A stretch of DNA of 64,000 nt from Enoplolaimus lenunculus (GCA_030248215.1 JASANG010004032.1:1-64000); one strand, 5' to 3'. Positions 1 through 13,422 are shown, counted from the stretch's first letter. A program made the numbers and translations. Notes: generated by a model not told the origin, from the letters alone.

Positions 1-27
1 GTATTTTATAATTCCGATTGCACCATG
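1..27 (+). mobile_element. Right end of a hAT-like MITE (family B)
   Basis: The first bases match the last ~27 bp of the complete element at 26468-26880 (tattttataattccg followed by ttgcacc). The rest of this copy is off the left edge. Confidence 0.6.
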
Positions 28-67
28 GTCATGGGCAAATTGGCACTACGCATGGAACAGGCACCTA

Positions 68-366
68 CTGTATTGACCCGAATAAGAGGGGGGTACCCAT
101 TTTGGGTTCGAATCAATAGGAGTCCGTATCCCTAATAAGAGTCTGTAAGCGGATCTAACTAGAGTCCATAATGTCAATTATCTCTAACTGTATTGCATGA
201 ATAACTCCAGGACCAAATAAAGTTGAGTTCGAAACTTTAAAGCATACTTAAGTTTTGAAAGTACATTCCTAAGTATAACCTTGCATTATCGCTCAAACTA
301 TTGATACAAAGACAAAAAAGTTTAATTCAACGGACACTTGTAAACACCGTATATATTAGTAAATCT
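68..366 (-). mobile_element. TA-flanked MITE (family A), truncated copy
   Basis: Begins with the family terminal repeat ctgtattgacccgaataag after TA and continues as the reverse complement of the complete copy at 28662-29111. Similarity fades near 366, just before the ALKBH2 stop at 374, so the far end is missing. The remnant probably supplies ALKBH2 3' UTR sequence. Confidence 0.75.
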
Positions 367-373
367 GACTACT

Positions 374-1852
374 TCAAACAACAGTCTTTCTAAAGGTCAG
401 ACTCACACGCGGTTCACTGCATCTAGCTCGTTTCGGTATTGAATGATACCAGTGCATGTTAGTCGGTGGTTTCATGACCATCAAACTTCCGGGTTCGAGT
501 TCAATTTTGACCCGAAACAGTTTCGCAGAAGACTTTGCTTCCGATTGAGCCCATCGACGGAAACGGATTTTATGATGCCGGAAAACAATATCCCGTGTTG
601 CACCGAAACTCAGCGACGCAATTGGTGCACTTTGATCCAACGCAGATTCATCATCTTTATGCTCACCGATGTGATCGTCACCGTTCGCATAGCTAAACCA
701 AATAGCAACCATCTTTTACTGTGCAAAATGCTACTTCTGAGAGTGTTACAATAGCGTAGCCCTAAGCATAATCCTAAGCCTAACCTTATCTAACCCCTTA
801 ATCTAGGTATCTATTGCAGTGCTGTGCGAAAACCGGACGCCTCTATAAAAGTGATATGGACCAAGTCAGATATGTTCAGCAACTTAACATTTATTTATCT
901 TTTCCCAAATGAAGGTTTTCCAACGCTATAGTATACGAACCACGAGAATCTCGAGTGGGAGGTGTTTAGCATCGCTACTCGAGTACAAGTTTGATTCTCG
1001 AGGCCGCGAGGGATTTCGCGTCTTATGGAGATTTTAGACTACGCATACGCACAATAGAATTCACTCATGTAGCTTGAGTAATCTCATTTCAGTTCGATTT
1101 TGGGGTACATTCTGTTGAAAAACAGCAATGAAACCCCAAGCGGTTAAACTGTACAATTTTTACTTGTGACTTTCCAAAACGCATGCTCATAGGTCAATTT
1201 ACCGATTAACTAGCACAAAATTGAACTGGCATCCAAGCGCATCGCCAACAACTTCAGCCAGCCGTTTCACAACCGGATCCCATTTTTGTGCTGCGAGATT
1301 CGTTCCCGAAAACGGATAATGAGTTCCATGATCGCCAAAAGCAACATGCTTCCGTGGAATGGAATGCCACTTGCCGAACACCTTCACCCGACTACAAGGA
1401 TCATCACTTTTTAGATAGACAAGATTATTTTCAAAGTATGCCATTAATTTATCTGCTTCATCACGTGAAAACACCATACCGTGCAGAATATTAAAGTCTT
1501 CATAGCTTTCATGCTGTTGTTGAATTTGCATGCATCTATTTGTGACATCCGCAAATCTAATGCTTTTAACAAATTCACTTACTAAATGTTTCGATCGTTT
1601 ATCGCTCTCACCGTTGTCTTCCGACGATTTATTTTTAGTTTCGCTTTCAATTTTCTTATTCGGATTGATCTTTGTAGTTGAAATAGCTACTTTACGGGAT
1701 TTCGAAGTTGTTGGTGGTGGCGAAGTACCAATAGGTGCTGTGAGACACAAATCATCATAATCAATAACCATTTTACTAGAAACCGGCCGTTTTCGTGACG
1801 TAAAGTAACAACTCCGCGTAATCTCGTCGTCTTCTACAGTAGCTTTTGCCAT
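374..1852 (-). CDS. ALKBH2: DNA oxidative demethylase, ALKBH2-like (2 exons)
   Basis: Fe(II)/2-oxoglutarate dioxygenase that repairs alkylated bases (1-methyladenine, 3-methylcytosine) in nuclear DNA. Exons on the minus strand are 1203-1852 and 374-692. They join in phase (CG|C, Arg) to give 322 residues; human ALKBH2 has 261. The first ~90 residues are polar, low-complexity and not conserved. The catalytic core starts near FNILHGMVFS. VFGKWHSIPRKH contains the Val-Phe-Gly finger that ALKBH2 inserts into duplex DNA, which favours ALKBH2 over ALKBH3. Exon 2 carries the iron ligands in HIGEHKDDE (His-x-Asp) and the distal His in MHWYHSIP, then PRVSLTFRK with the two Arg that bind 2-oxoglutarate. 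All key residues are present, so the enzyme looks active. The PCNA-binding APIM motif at the vertebrate N-terminus is not visible. The stop lies within ~10 bp of a MITE remnant. Confidence 0.93.
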
Positions 1853-2089
1853 TTATGACAGAATCGTTTGGCGTAAAATCAAACTTCTATACAACAAAAT
1901 GTCGTAAAACTATACAGAGTATTCCAGGTCCAGCATAAATTATAATTTGGCTAATTGCGTTGATATTTTATAAAATAAAGCCAAACATGCCTGGAGTGCG
2001 AGCTGATAGAGTCCAGCACAGTACGAGAATGTGCAAAAAATTATTATGCAATGAATGCAGTTGTAAAAAGTGATAAGTAAAGATTATAT

Positions 2090-3455
2090 GTGGGTATGGA
2101 TATGTATCAGATATGAAACGTGTATCCGGATATCCGAAATGCTATTGTGTAAAAAAATTTGAAATAATTTACATTGCTTCACCACTAAAGTAGCTGAATT
2201 TGACGAAAAGAAATACTGCAGTCATTCCTGAGTCGAAATATTTTCATGATTATTCCGTGATGATTAAAGATTTTGATTTTTAAAACATGCCAAAATTAAA
2301 AAAATCAGTTTTAGCCTTATATTCATCAGTAGAATAACTTCGTATTTCTAAATTATATCTGAAAAGTACGTAGCCCAGTGAGAAATTTGCTTCGTATACG
2401 CGCCGTCTAGTGCTAAATTTATGGATTATAAAAATGACGCAATTCAACTCAGCGTACCGATGTTACGCAGTAAATACATGAAAAAACTAAAGATTTCTGA
2501 ACTGTTGAAAATATTACATTTTTCGTTCCGCAGTAGGCCATATAAGATCAAAAAATGTGAGCGTATATTCAAGTCGTAAAAAATTAAAATTTAGTTGAAA
2601 ACATCAGGTGAAGTTATGAGGAACCAAATCGGCATTGAAAATTTAGACCAATATTACACTTAATGTAACATTTAAATAATCCTAAGTTTAAGAGTCCTCC
2701 GCGTAATAAACACCAGTCTAAAACAAAGCTTAAACCTAGCACAAGAAAAAGTCAAAAATTTAAGCCTACTCTATTGCGGTCCAGTGAGAAAGCAGGCACT
2801 AGTGGATCCAGAGGAGGGCGGGCGTGTGTACACCTCCCATCAGAATTTTTTGTGATAAAATGGTAAGGTCCCCACTTTACAATTTCTTCCCTTACAATTT
2901 TTGGTGACAAAATGGTAAGGTCCTTTCCTTACAATTTTTCATCCTGAGAAATTTTTTTTAAAAATGTTAAGGACACTACCTTAGAATTTGGGCTGACTAA
3001 AAGTAACAAAGGGCTAATGTTTGCACGACCTAGCGTAAGTATATTTCAATGTCGTTTTTGGGGACGTAAAACGACTCATATATATAGTTTGAGGGAAGGC
3101 TGACTTTCAATAGCATATCTGTTATAGTGGTTTAAATCAGACAGAGTCAAACCAAATAAATTCATTTTCAGGTGGCCAACACAAGTATTTATTACTCAGT
3201 AGCAATCTTCTAAACCGAATTCCCATGCCAGAACTATTGAGGCATTTGCAGAATAAATAACGATTTTAAATTGTACGTAGGTATGTTTTACGCTGATAAT
3301 CATTTTGTGCGTCAGGGTGCTTCCTTTAGAGCAACCAGTAAATACAAGCGCTTAAAATATGAAAATAGATATTTGGAAACTAAAGAACGCAAAAGAAATA
3401 TCTGGCAAGAATTGCCGGATATGAAAAAGTATCCGATGCCCTTCACTAATAAAAA
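2090..3455 (+). repeat. Large dispersed repeat (family D), copy 1
   Basis: Aligns in order with 27930-29740: for example aaacatgccaaaattaaaaa at ~2284 and ~28045, and a tract with gataaaatggtaagg at 2855-2935 (two tandem ~60-bp units) matching ~29518. No coding potential. Ends carry atccg/gccgg-rich sequence like the hAT-like families here. This copy lacks the MITE found in copy 2, so it serves as an empty site. Confidence 0.6.
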
Positions 3456-3459
3456 ATAA

Positions 3460-5198
3460 AAATATCCGATGCTCATCAGTAGTAAAGATCTTCAATGCCA
3501 AAATAACTGCCAGAACAATCACTAAAATATAGTACTTGGCGTTTAGACATAACACTGCGCCGCAGTAACAGTCTATGAATATTCAGTCAGTTTTGCGAAT
3601 AGAAATTTTTTTAATTTTTACCTAATTTTAAAATCGAGATAAAGATATAGTTGTGGCACGAAATGCGGCCTTGCGAAAACGCGCACACATGCGGCTACCA
3701 CATACGGAACCTCAGAATACACGCAACGCAGCTATAACTCCCTCAACACTTCGAGACCCTGAACACGTTATCGCTCGAAACAAACACTCAAAAGACTGAC
3801 AGTTTATGTTAAAATTTTCAACAATCTACTTTTAGAGCCAGCACCAGAAAATATCCATAACTTTTGATACACATTGACATTTTCACATAAATGTACCAAA
3901 GAAATGAAACGCATTCATACAACAAAGATTTTACAATAAAAGTTGTATTTCTTCATCGAACAACACATGGTTATCAAACACGGTACATCTATAGGTATGC
4001 CTCCGCCTCAGGTAGAAAAGGAACCTTTGGCTCCAGCTATGGTACAATTATAATTTTTGCCGAAAGTTTCAACAATTTCCTTTTTTTCCATCTGGCTTTA
4101 ACCTTTGATACAAATTTCCGTACAAAAATTATCAGGATTTATGAACAAATAATAAACCTAAAATTAAAATTCTGATAACACCTTACAGATAATTGCTAAA
4201 ATAAGCAAGTTAAATATTGTTAAAACTACCTAAGTTTGCGTCGTCTTCAGCTCCAGCAAGTTTCGTTGACCTCCGGTTGCGAAAATTTTCACTCTAGTAG
4301 CACCCAGTTTTCCAGTAATTTGTGTAGAAAGCCGCAACAGAAACGATCCGAAGATTGTAAAATTTCAACAAAAGTAAATAATTTGGCTTCTCATGGCTTT
4401 TCAGATCATTTCAAGTAGAAAAGTATGCTTTTGAAAATTTTATTACAACGTAATAACAGCTGGCATTAAGAAGCTGGAAGTTAAACTCCATGATAAAATT
4501 TCATAGGCGTTCTCCCACGCATTAGACGAGTATATACCAATTTGACCTCCAACCCCGAAGGATTACTTGTAGTCAATAACCAACCACATATTCATTGCGA
4601 CATATTTCGCATATATGCGAGGCACAGAAAATAAAATCCGCTGTGATGACAGGAGCTATTCACAGTTAAAACATACTTCAAGTTAACATATATTACTACG
4701 AAACTGAAAAGAACTGTTACAGTGCCAGAGACTATCATTTGTTTTGACGAGAAGCAGCAGATGATCGTTTGCCAGGTTCGTAGAGTTGCATCGATGGTCG
4801 TGTCTAAAAATAACAATTCAAAACTGAACCAAAGAACCGAAACATCTCGCGGCGCATGTTCCTTTTGGGACCGTCCTATTTTACCGCGGGACTAAAAATA
4901 AGCTAGTTTAGGCTTTGCACCTTTTGTTTTGGCTTAGTCTTACACATCCTCACACTCAAGCTTAGGAGTATGTCTAACACGTTGTAACGCCCCTAAAAGT
5001 TATATTGGTATATTAGCCGTGCCCGTTGTGTATGTAAACTATACGCCGGCAAGTTTTGTTTTAAAGATCGATACAGGATAAAAAAATCACGCCATAACAA
5101 TTTAGTTTTAAATGACAACTTGGTCTAAGTACACGAACTTCTAAAAAGGACAATAATTAAACTAAACAGCACAAAGAAATGTTAACACATTTAAAACT
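3460..5198. other. Spacer between ALKBH2 and UPF3, nothing recognised
   Basis: AT-rich sequence with short open frames on both strands that have no family similarity. The UPF3 3' UTR presumably occupies the part nearest 5198. A final UPF3 exon was looked for here and not found. Confidence 0.5.
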
Positions 5199-8100
5199 TC
5201 AAATTAGGATAAAAGTCTGAGTGACAAAATCATTTACCCTTTTTCGTTCATCCGGTGGTACTTGCCCACTTTGTTCAACGCCCTGATTTTTTCGGCGTTC
5301 AGAGCGCACAGGACCGTTGTTATAGTCGTAATCATGGTCTTTTGCACGCCTTGGCGGTGGGGGTTCGTAACGTGGGGCGCCTCGGGCCCCAAACGACGGG
5401 CCACCATAGCTTCTTCTCGGAGTATCATACCTTCGACTAGGGTAATCGTGATAATCATCGTACGAATCCACTGTATCGCTATATCGCCTATCTCTCCCGC
5501 TAAATCGTCCACCCACGTCTCTTTTCCGATCACCAGATTCGTCACCATAATGTCTACCCTCATCTGGTTCATAGTACTCTTCATACCCAGCCTGAGATTT
5601 ACTCGCGGCCTGAGCTGGTCCAGGTCTACGGGCCGCCGAATATCGAATCGGAGGTCCACCACTTGAGCGGAAACCACGAGACACTCCTTTACCACGCTCA
5701 TCGCGGTCAAAACGTCCATGGCTCATTCTAGTACCACTACCACCACCGTCACTTGGAATAGACCTGCGAAAACCTCGACCTGGCCCAAACGTATCGTCAC
5801 ATTGATCAATATCTACTCTTTGCCCTACTTGCTTATCTCCATCACTTGCAATACGGTCGCCCTCCTTATTTCGAGAGGACATCCTTCCTTGTCCCACGTC
5901 AAAACTCTCTCGTTCTTTTTCAACTTTGTCAGGACCATCCCTCCCAGACTTGCGTCTAGTTGTTGCCGCTGGCCCAGCTGCTCGCTCATTTCCAGCAGAT
6001 TTAATACCATCCCCTCGATACCGTACCCCACCAACAGCCGGTGACATAGACTGGGCATTTGAATTCTGCTGTCGACGTCCCATGCCTCCACTAGCCTTAC
6101 CCAATTCAACGTTAGCATTAGCGTCGGTTTCTCGCTCTACAAACTTACCTTTTGTGCTTTCACCACCGTTCCCACCGCTCCATCTCTCATCTGCGCTCCT
6201 CGTTGACCAATCTTCGTTTTGTTTTTCGCGTCCTTTCTGTATTTCACTCTCTCCAGCATCATTTCCATTTAAGGCAGGTTTTTCTGATCGCTTATCATCG
6301 GAATTACTAATTAAACCGGAACCACATGTATGTGACTGGTGTGTCCCATTGCTTCCAATTCCGTCCCAAAATCCTGTTTTCGGCTTTCCTTCAGACGATG
6401 TTTTTGACGTCGGTTGCCGATCACTAACAGAGCTATCGTTACTTGCGCTAACCTTCCTTGCAGCAACTTAAAAATGTATGATATCCTAGTATTTCTATAT
6501 GTTATATTTTGCTCATAAATAACATTTTAATACAGAGTTAGTTATGTTATACTTTTAGCGATAAATGTCCAACAATAAAGTGCAATTCCAAGGGTAGCCA
6601 GGATTTCGCAAATGCGTGTGTTGCGGTTTATTATCCGGCAAAAACTAATATCCGTATCCGGTTACGGTATAAACCTACTGAATACCAGGAGTAAGCATCT
6701 TTAAAATCTGGCTGCATTTACATTTCTAGGCAAGTCAAGAAGTTCGAGTTTGGATACGTTTTAGCCATTTTTAACTAAACGCAGTTTTGTATTATTTCAG
6801 TATATGAATTTTATAACAGACCAAAACCTTGAGTACGCTAAAAATACAGCGAAAAATAAACAATTTCAACATATACAATATCCGTTATCCGGTTCGTGTT
6901 CCGGTACAAAATTCAATATCCGTATCCGGTTCCGGTAAATCAATATTAATATCCGGTAGCACCTTGCTTAAAACCCTTCGCACAAAATTGCTACGGAGTG
7001 GTTGATCCCTACCCTTTGGTTGCGCCCCACGTGTCAGTTCAGCGTCACGGATTTGAGAAACTGACAATCTCTATAACTTGCGTACCTGCTAATCGATCAG
7101 ATGATTTTCTGGTTGTGCTGCCTTGCTTTGAAGACAAGGTTAACTCGCGTTTGTCTTCAATTGTCAACAATTGGCAAGAATCTTTTCCTGACACTGTATC
7201 TGCTACGGTTTTAGACTGATGAAAGCGCATGCGCTGAAATCAAACCAACAGTAATACGTACACAAAAATTATTCTACAGTCCGTTAATGGTGATTATGGC
7301 CGGAATAAATTCCCCGAAAGCACACACTTTATAGTAATAGGGTTTCCAAATCCTATGCTGGGTTGAAGGAAGGAAGGTGGGCGGCAAATTATAGTGCACC
7401 CGATTTGCGTCTCCCACCAGAATTTCGGTGTAACCCAGGTTCACTATCCAACCTCCGGTTGAACTCCCCCGCTCCGTTATGGCGCATTTCCAGCTAAATC
7501 TTACTGTTACTTTATACACAAACAAAATTTCAAAACAGCCCAACCTCTTCTCGTTCCCGTTCCCTTCTTCTAAAATGTGCTTCCATAAATCGTTTGCGTT
7601 CTTCTTCTCTCTTTCGTCTCCGATCGATCTCGGCTTGTCGTCTCTCTTCCCGTTTCCTCTATAAATCAAAAATAAACAGAAACTACACCATTCACACAAT
7701 TTATACTGTTTGGCAAAACCAGCACATATGTACCAGTCGTAGTGGGACTACATTTATTGAGCGAAGCTCGAACGCACGTAAGCAATTAAGCTAATATGCA
7801 AATTAGCTATTAGCTAACTATTCAATTATCAGTTTCGGATGTTTGTAAACTATTTATTCAAATTCCTCGCACCCAAAAACTCTTCAGCCACTCTAATAAT
7901 TTTTGGAATAATTTAAAAAGTCCTAATTTTGTTCTGTCAATTAAGCTAATATGCAAATTAGTTATTAGTTAACTATTAAATTATCGGTTTTGGAGGTTTG
8001 TAAACAATTTATTCAGATTCTTCCACCCAAAAACCTTCAGTAAACCCTAATAATTATGAAAATAATTTAAAAAGTCCTAGTTTTGTCTTGTCAATTAAGC

Positions 8101-11100
8101 TAATATGCAAATTAGCTATTAGCTAACTATTCAATTATCCGTCTTGGATGTTTGTAAACTATTTAATCAAATTCCTCGCACCAAAAAACCCTTTAGTGCT
8201 GAAATTATATTGCTTTTAACCTTAATAATTAGCGAAATATTGTAAAAAGTCTTAATTTAGGCTTATAAACTATGCTAATATGCAAATTATCTATTAGCTA
8301 ACTGTTCAATTATCGGTTTTGGAGGTTTGTAAACAGTCTACGCAGATTCCTCGCACCCAAAAACCCTTTAATGCTAAAAGTAGATTGCTTCTAACTGTAA
8401 TAATTAGTGAAATATTGTGGAAAGTCCTAATTTAGGCTTAACTAATTATGCAAATTAGCCTGTAGCTAATAAACGGCTTAAAATTTTAAAACCCTAATGC
8501 GAGGTTAACACCCCAGGATAATTGGCTTTCAAACAAAAAAAAGTTTGTCAAAATCGGTTCAGGCGTTCCTGAGATTCTTTTCGGACGGACAGACGGACGG
8601 ACGGACATCCACCTTTCGACCCCCAAGTACAAAACATAAAACGCTTCGCGAAACTCCGAGCTTCGCTCAACAAGGCTTAACTTAAGATCAAAACAAAACA
8701 CATTTTCTAGTATATTTTTCAAGATTAATTCCTTTCACACAATTTACATGTACTGAATGAAAAGACCATAACCAAGTAGTATTTAGTCATCACTATAAAT
8801 AAGTAAACTTACAATTCTGTCTTCTCGCCTCCATTGGATAAATTCCGTCAAAGGCGTCGATTTTTTCACAAAACCTTTTGAATCTGAAAGTCAAATATCA
8901 CAAACATTTCGAGCAATAAAATTTACACTTGTTAGCTTATTTGTACAAAAAAATTTTAATATTCGTTTTCTATGGTTTACTGCATGGTTTATACCAGTAT
9001 AAGGTAATGGTCTTTCAACATACCGGCGTTTTGTTTGCGTTCTTTTTCTAGCTTTTCAATTTCTTCTAAACAGGAATCAATCGACGGCAACTCAACTTTT
9101 TCGGGATTTGCCAGCTTCTCAACAAATTCTTGATAGGCTGGGTCTGAAATTTGTAATATTTCTGAAAAGAAACTTTTAACATTATGCAGAAGAAATACTA
9201 AATGATACACAGCTTGATAGTGATAAAAAAACCTTCAAAATTTAACCAAGACCACAACCTAAAGTGGTTTTAGAGGTGTTTCAGCCTACCTTCACTAATT
9301 GTTCCAGACTTAGGATCAGTTCTCTTTTTCTTAGGAAATTTTTGGTTCGGAGCCATTTCCACGATTGCAGGATACTCGTTACCTGTTAACATATTATCAT
9401 CAAGATTATAAACGACGAGAGGGAAACTCAACTTAAAAAACATCTTGTATGAAATGTATAATATTAATGCAACGATTAAATATTAGAATAAAAACAAACG
9501 CATATTAACAGTTTAAAATTAATCAATCTCAAATAAGATCACAAAAATGACAATTGGCCTGGTTAAACTTTTTAGCCGATTAGATACTAACGTACGTGTG
9601 CACATGATGGGACTGAAAATATCAAACTTTAAACCTAACCTGAAGAGTCGACAAACACATAACCATCGAATGAATCACGGAACGCAGTGACATCGCGATA
9701 GTTAAGAAAATGAATGTATGCCCGAGATACAGCCCAATGACCAAGACTGAAAGCATTTCATTCAAGCAGCGCCAAAAGTTAAAGCTCGTGGATGTAAATG
9801 GAACTCGATACTGCAAACAAATTTACTAGTTAACACTTGAAGTAGGGTTTGCATAAAGTTAACTATAATATGTTTTGGGAATTCGGGTAATAAATAGAGT
9901 ACACATATACAAGTTCTTATATATGTACGTATATACTGTAATAACAAACGTGTATGTCTATATTAAATATAATTTATCTTACCGCAACATTTCTAAATCT
10001 TCAAATACATACGTAAAGCCTTCCTTGATACTTCATACTTGCAATGAAAACTTCATCAAAACCTTACCCTGATGAATCAGCTTTGACAAAACAGAAATAA
10101 TCGTGATCAAGCACAGGTGACAGTTGTTCTCGAAGTTCTTCTTCCGTCATTGTTGGTGGTAATCGACGAATTACAACCTACAGAAAACAACAGCAAAAAC
10201 ACGTTAGGCTTTTACACTCAAGCTTAATTTGTACCCTAATGCTGATATAAATGCCGTTTTTAATTCATTTTTATTGATTTTTATAGCAAGGTATTTAAAA
10301 ATTTTATTGCTTAAAAATGAAAAACATATTGCCGAACTTTGTTGGATTCGGCTGTTCCACAACCGAATCCGAACCTTTGTTGCCACGTTATCGGAATTCA
10401 GGTTCCGGTTGAGAAATCCGGCATTTTTCTCTATCTGGTTCTGGTAATAAACCCGGTGTTTTAACCGGAATTTTCGGTATGTTCCGTATTAAAAATTCCT
10501 CTTATTCGAAAATTTAAGAAAAATTGGCTGTTCTAACTTAGTTTTCTAAAAATGTTTGCGTGTGAATTGCCAAAAGTTTCAGTTTGTACTATACTTCATC
10601 GAGTTAAAAATGAATTTATCGGTGATAAGTATTTTTTGTGTTCCGGTTCTAGCTCGGGTTCCGGCATTTTATTAACTTTCCGGTTCCGGTATTTTATAAA
10701 TCCGTTTTCACACAAATATATATAAAACTCCATTTCTTACGCAAGGGCCGTCTCTTATGAAACAAGCCAAAGTACAGTACAACCATATAGTTTCGAATCC
10801 AAACTGTGTATTTCGGGGATGCAGGGAGTGGCTTACCAGCCCCCCCAAAATTAAGTACAGGGCGGCGTAAAAAGCCTGTGCGAAAATATTTTTCACGAAA
10901 AATTCGTATATTATTTTTGTCATACGCGATTAAAACTGCAAATATCTAGAATTATCTGGCCCAGTTGGTTCGACCGAAACGTAAGCTGCAACTAAATATG
11001 ATATAAAATAAACTAAATTATATAAAATGCAACAAATTTACGTGGAACACACTACTAACGGCAATTGTGTGTAATTCATCGCTATAGCCAAGGGTAAAAA

Positions 11101-12015
11101 TCGCCGCATACGAATATATAAATCGATTTGTGAATTGAAAGTTTGCCATATGATTTAATGTAAAACTACGCCTGGCACCTTGGTCACTTTGCACGCCCAC
11201 GCCGAGTTTCATCGACGAATGGGTTCAAGCGGTTAGGGCGACCGAAATTGAAAGTTTACCTTCACCATGCGATTTAATACAAAAAAACGCCAGGCTTCTG
11301 GCTCGCTTTGCTTGCGAGGTTTCATGAATAGGGAGACTTGGTATCAGAGGAAACCCAAAACTTGCCTTGGGATGTACTTACAAGAAACGTCCGATTAGTT
11401 TAGCTCGCTCCGCAACGAGGTTTTCTTTACTGCTGTAACCACTGTTGTAACTGTTGGTTACTCAGATGGTTTAACATATTTTATCATACAGAGCCGTTCC
11501 AAAGTAAGCAGTTGTATTGAAATTGATACAATAAGCGTGGTGTTTCGTTCGGTTTGCTCGCGAAGTTTTTTAAACAACTGCTAACGTGACGGTGCTGTGC
11601 TGTGTGAGGCATATTCCATTTTACTGATTATCTAAATGTTGATCCCTACTCCAAAATGCGTCGCTTACCGATTTTTATGATAAAATCTCAAACAATGTTC
11701 GGCATTTCGCAAGCAAATCTGGGGATGTGACAGCGCTAAAGCTCAGGTTCATCTTCTCCTATATGTATACGTTCTTGTATTGAATTGAGTCCCATATTAT
11801 ATCATGTCATTTTTCCGGACATAACTTTTTTCGGAAAAACAACCTTGAAATGCGCACTTTTGCAACTGAATAACGGCCAATTCGACTATAAATGGTTTGA
11901 TGAAATCTCGTAAAAAAAGCAGGAGGTAACTAACCTTTGTTTTTGGAGCTTCTTTTTTCAATTCTTTTTCTTTTTTTGCATTTTCATGATCCGCATTACA
12001 TGTTTCCACTGCCAT
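5199..12015 (-). CDS. UPF3: Regulator of nonsense transcripts 3 (UPF3/SMG-4), 9 exons
   Basis: UPF3 links the exon junction complex to UPF2/UPF1 in nonsense-mediated mRNA decay. Minus-strand coding exons: 11935-12015, 10068-10177, 9640-9746, 9290-9382, 9024-9143, 8813-8883, 7545-7658, 7086-7215 and 5199-6466. All junctions are in phase and total 2094 nt (697 residues). The UPF2-binding RNP-like domain begins VVIRRLPPTMTEEELREQL and continues with SRAYIHFLNYRDV, FDGYVFVDSSG and EYPAIVEMAPNQKFPKKKR, all close to animal UPF3. A middle segment (VKKSTPLTEFIQWRRE) leads into a highly charged Arg/Glu helix. The last exon encodes ~420 disordered residues rich in Arg, Gly, Asp and Tyr, so the protein is much longer than human UPF3B (~480). 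The short exon-junction-complex-binding motif of UPF3B is not seen. A GT near 5235 could be a donor to an unseen final exon. Introns hold several transposon copies. Confidence 0.93.
6596..6972 (+). mobile_element. hAT-like MITE (family I), degraded copy in UPF3 intron 8
   Basis: Matches the flank-duplicated element at 53035-53397 along its length: ggcaagtcaagaagttcgag, ccaaaaccttgagtacgc and terminal atccgtatccggttccgg. Termini are eroded. Confidence 0.7.
7757..8676 (+). mobile_element. Repeat with internal tandem units and inverted gagcgaagctcg ends (family G)
   Basis: Starts ttgagcgaagctcg and ends cgagcttcgctcaa, a short terminal inverted repeat. Inside are five imperfect tandem units of ~152-175 bp, each opening gctaatatgcaaattag (near 7793, 7944, 8097, 8274, 8440), then a unique 3' part with cggacggacggacgg. 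Lies in UPF3 intron 6. A reverse-orientation relative is at 21415-21870. Confidence 0.7.
10390..10710 (+). mobile_element. hAT-like MITE (family B), degraded copy in UPF3 intron 1
   Basis: Aligns with 26480-26870: ccggaattttcggta, cctcttattcgaaaatt, aaaaattggc and the closing ttccggttccggtatttt. Both ends have decayed, so no target duplication can be read. Confidence 0.65.
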
Positions 12016-12098
12016 TTTGAATTGTTTCAATTGGTTTTGGTTCGCTGTTATAACAAAACGGAACGCGTTACGTACATTATATACTCAATACGTATTAA

Positions 12099-12364
12099 GC
12101 CCTATTCACACTTGCAAGTGTTTGCAGCAAAAACTCGCACGTGCAGCTTGCAAGCGCAAGTTTGGTCACAGAGCAGCTTTGAAGCTCTTGCAGCTGCAAA
12201 TTATTCACTGGAATTCATGCTATTTAAATTAATTCGAACCTGTGAAAGCAGTTGCAAGTCACTTGAATTTCTTGCACTTGCAGTTTGATTGTAGCTGCAA
12301 GTATTTTGTGCAAGTTGCAGCTGCTTGTTCTCGTTGCAAAACTTGCACGTGTGAATGGAGCTTA
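12099..12364 (+). mobile_element. MITE with TTAA-flanked inverted ends (family H)
   Basis: Left end ttaagccctattcacacttg and the reverse complement of the right end (ttaagctccattcacacgtg) form a terminal inverted repeat. The interior is dense in cttgcaag/gcagctgcaa motifs. TTAA at both ends fits a piggyBac-type target. It starts 84 bp upstream of the UPF3 ATG, so it lies in or beside the promoter or 5' UTR. Confidence 0.65.
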
Positions 12365-13422
12365 AAACAATACGCATCTGAAACAGAAAACAAAATAGAG
12401 TACAATTGTATACGCGTCGATGATCATTTAGTCCGATATGATGTGAGTGTGACATGCATCCCCCACCTATCGCTGCATATACAACGGTACGGGTATACAG
12501 CAACATGTATTCTTGAAACAAACCCAGTGTACGATCTGTGTCACGATGGTGCTCAGCCTCGGCTTTCCCTTCCTCTAGTTTGTTTTTCCTTGGACTCTGT
12601 TTTTATATCCAACTACGAGTATCATAGTAGTGATCCAGTCACAAAAAAGTATGGCCGAAAGTGATATTGTTTCCATTTGTCCTGTCGTTTTGACGGTTTT
12701 TTGTGTGAGTTGACAGTAAAAGCACGATGCCAGGTTAGGAGCATTAACGGAAACCATATGTGTTATCCGTGCTTACAAAATCAGAGTTCGGACCATATCC
12801 CTCTTCGGATGGATGGAAATTTCCGTTTTGCCCAGTCCAGTGTCCGGTGGGATCCCAGCGTGCAGTCTGGGTCACGCACATTGGTGCTCACTCTCGGCAG
12901 TGGTGAACTTGTCATAAACCAGTGGCGTATTGTTCTACTTACATATGCATTTATGTGCAGTCCATGATAATTGTGCGTTATTAGATTCCGCCAATTTTCT
13001 AAAACTAATTCATTTTATGGCCAAACGCTCATATCATTTTTGTTCTTCGTTATTAAGTGTGTAATATTCAATATTCTTTGTTTCCAGATAATGGCCCGCA
13101 TTCTCAAAACGTGATAGGTCCTTATATTGGAAAGAAACACCTTATTGCTAGGTGCAAACAGGCATATCAATATACAGTTTTGAAAATACGAGGCCAGTTC
13201 TTAGATTTTCCTACTAATTATCATTCACTAGTCACCGTGTGATATCATTTTCTGTCCATTTATCACCTCTATTTCTGACAATAAGCATCCAGATTCCAGG
13301 GTCCGTATTCTACAATGTGTGTAGCACCTAGCACCGGTTAATAATTGGTCTTGTAACTTTGGTACCAGTGAATGCTGAGGCTCAATATTCTGCATAATTT
13401 TCGCATATGATTTGCTCTACTT

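Noticed and set aside
5926-6471. 181-residue plus-strand open frame
   Set aside because: Antisense shadow of the last UPF3 exon.
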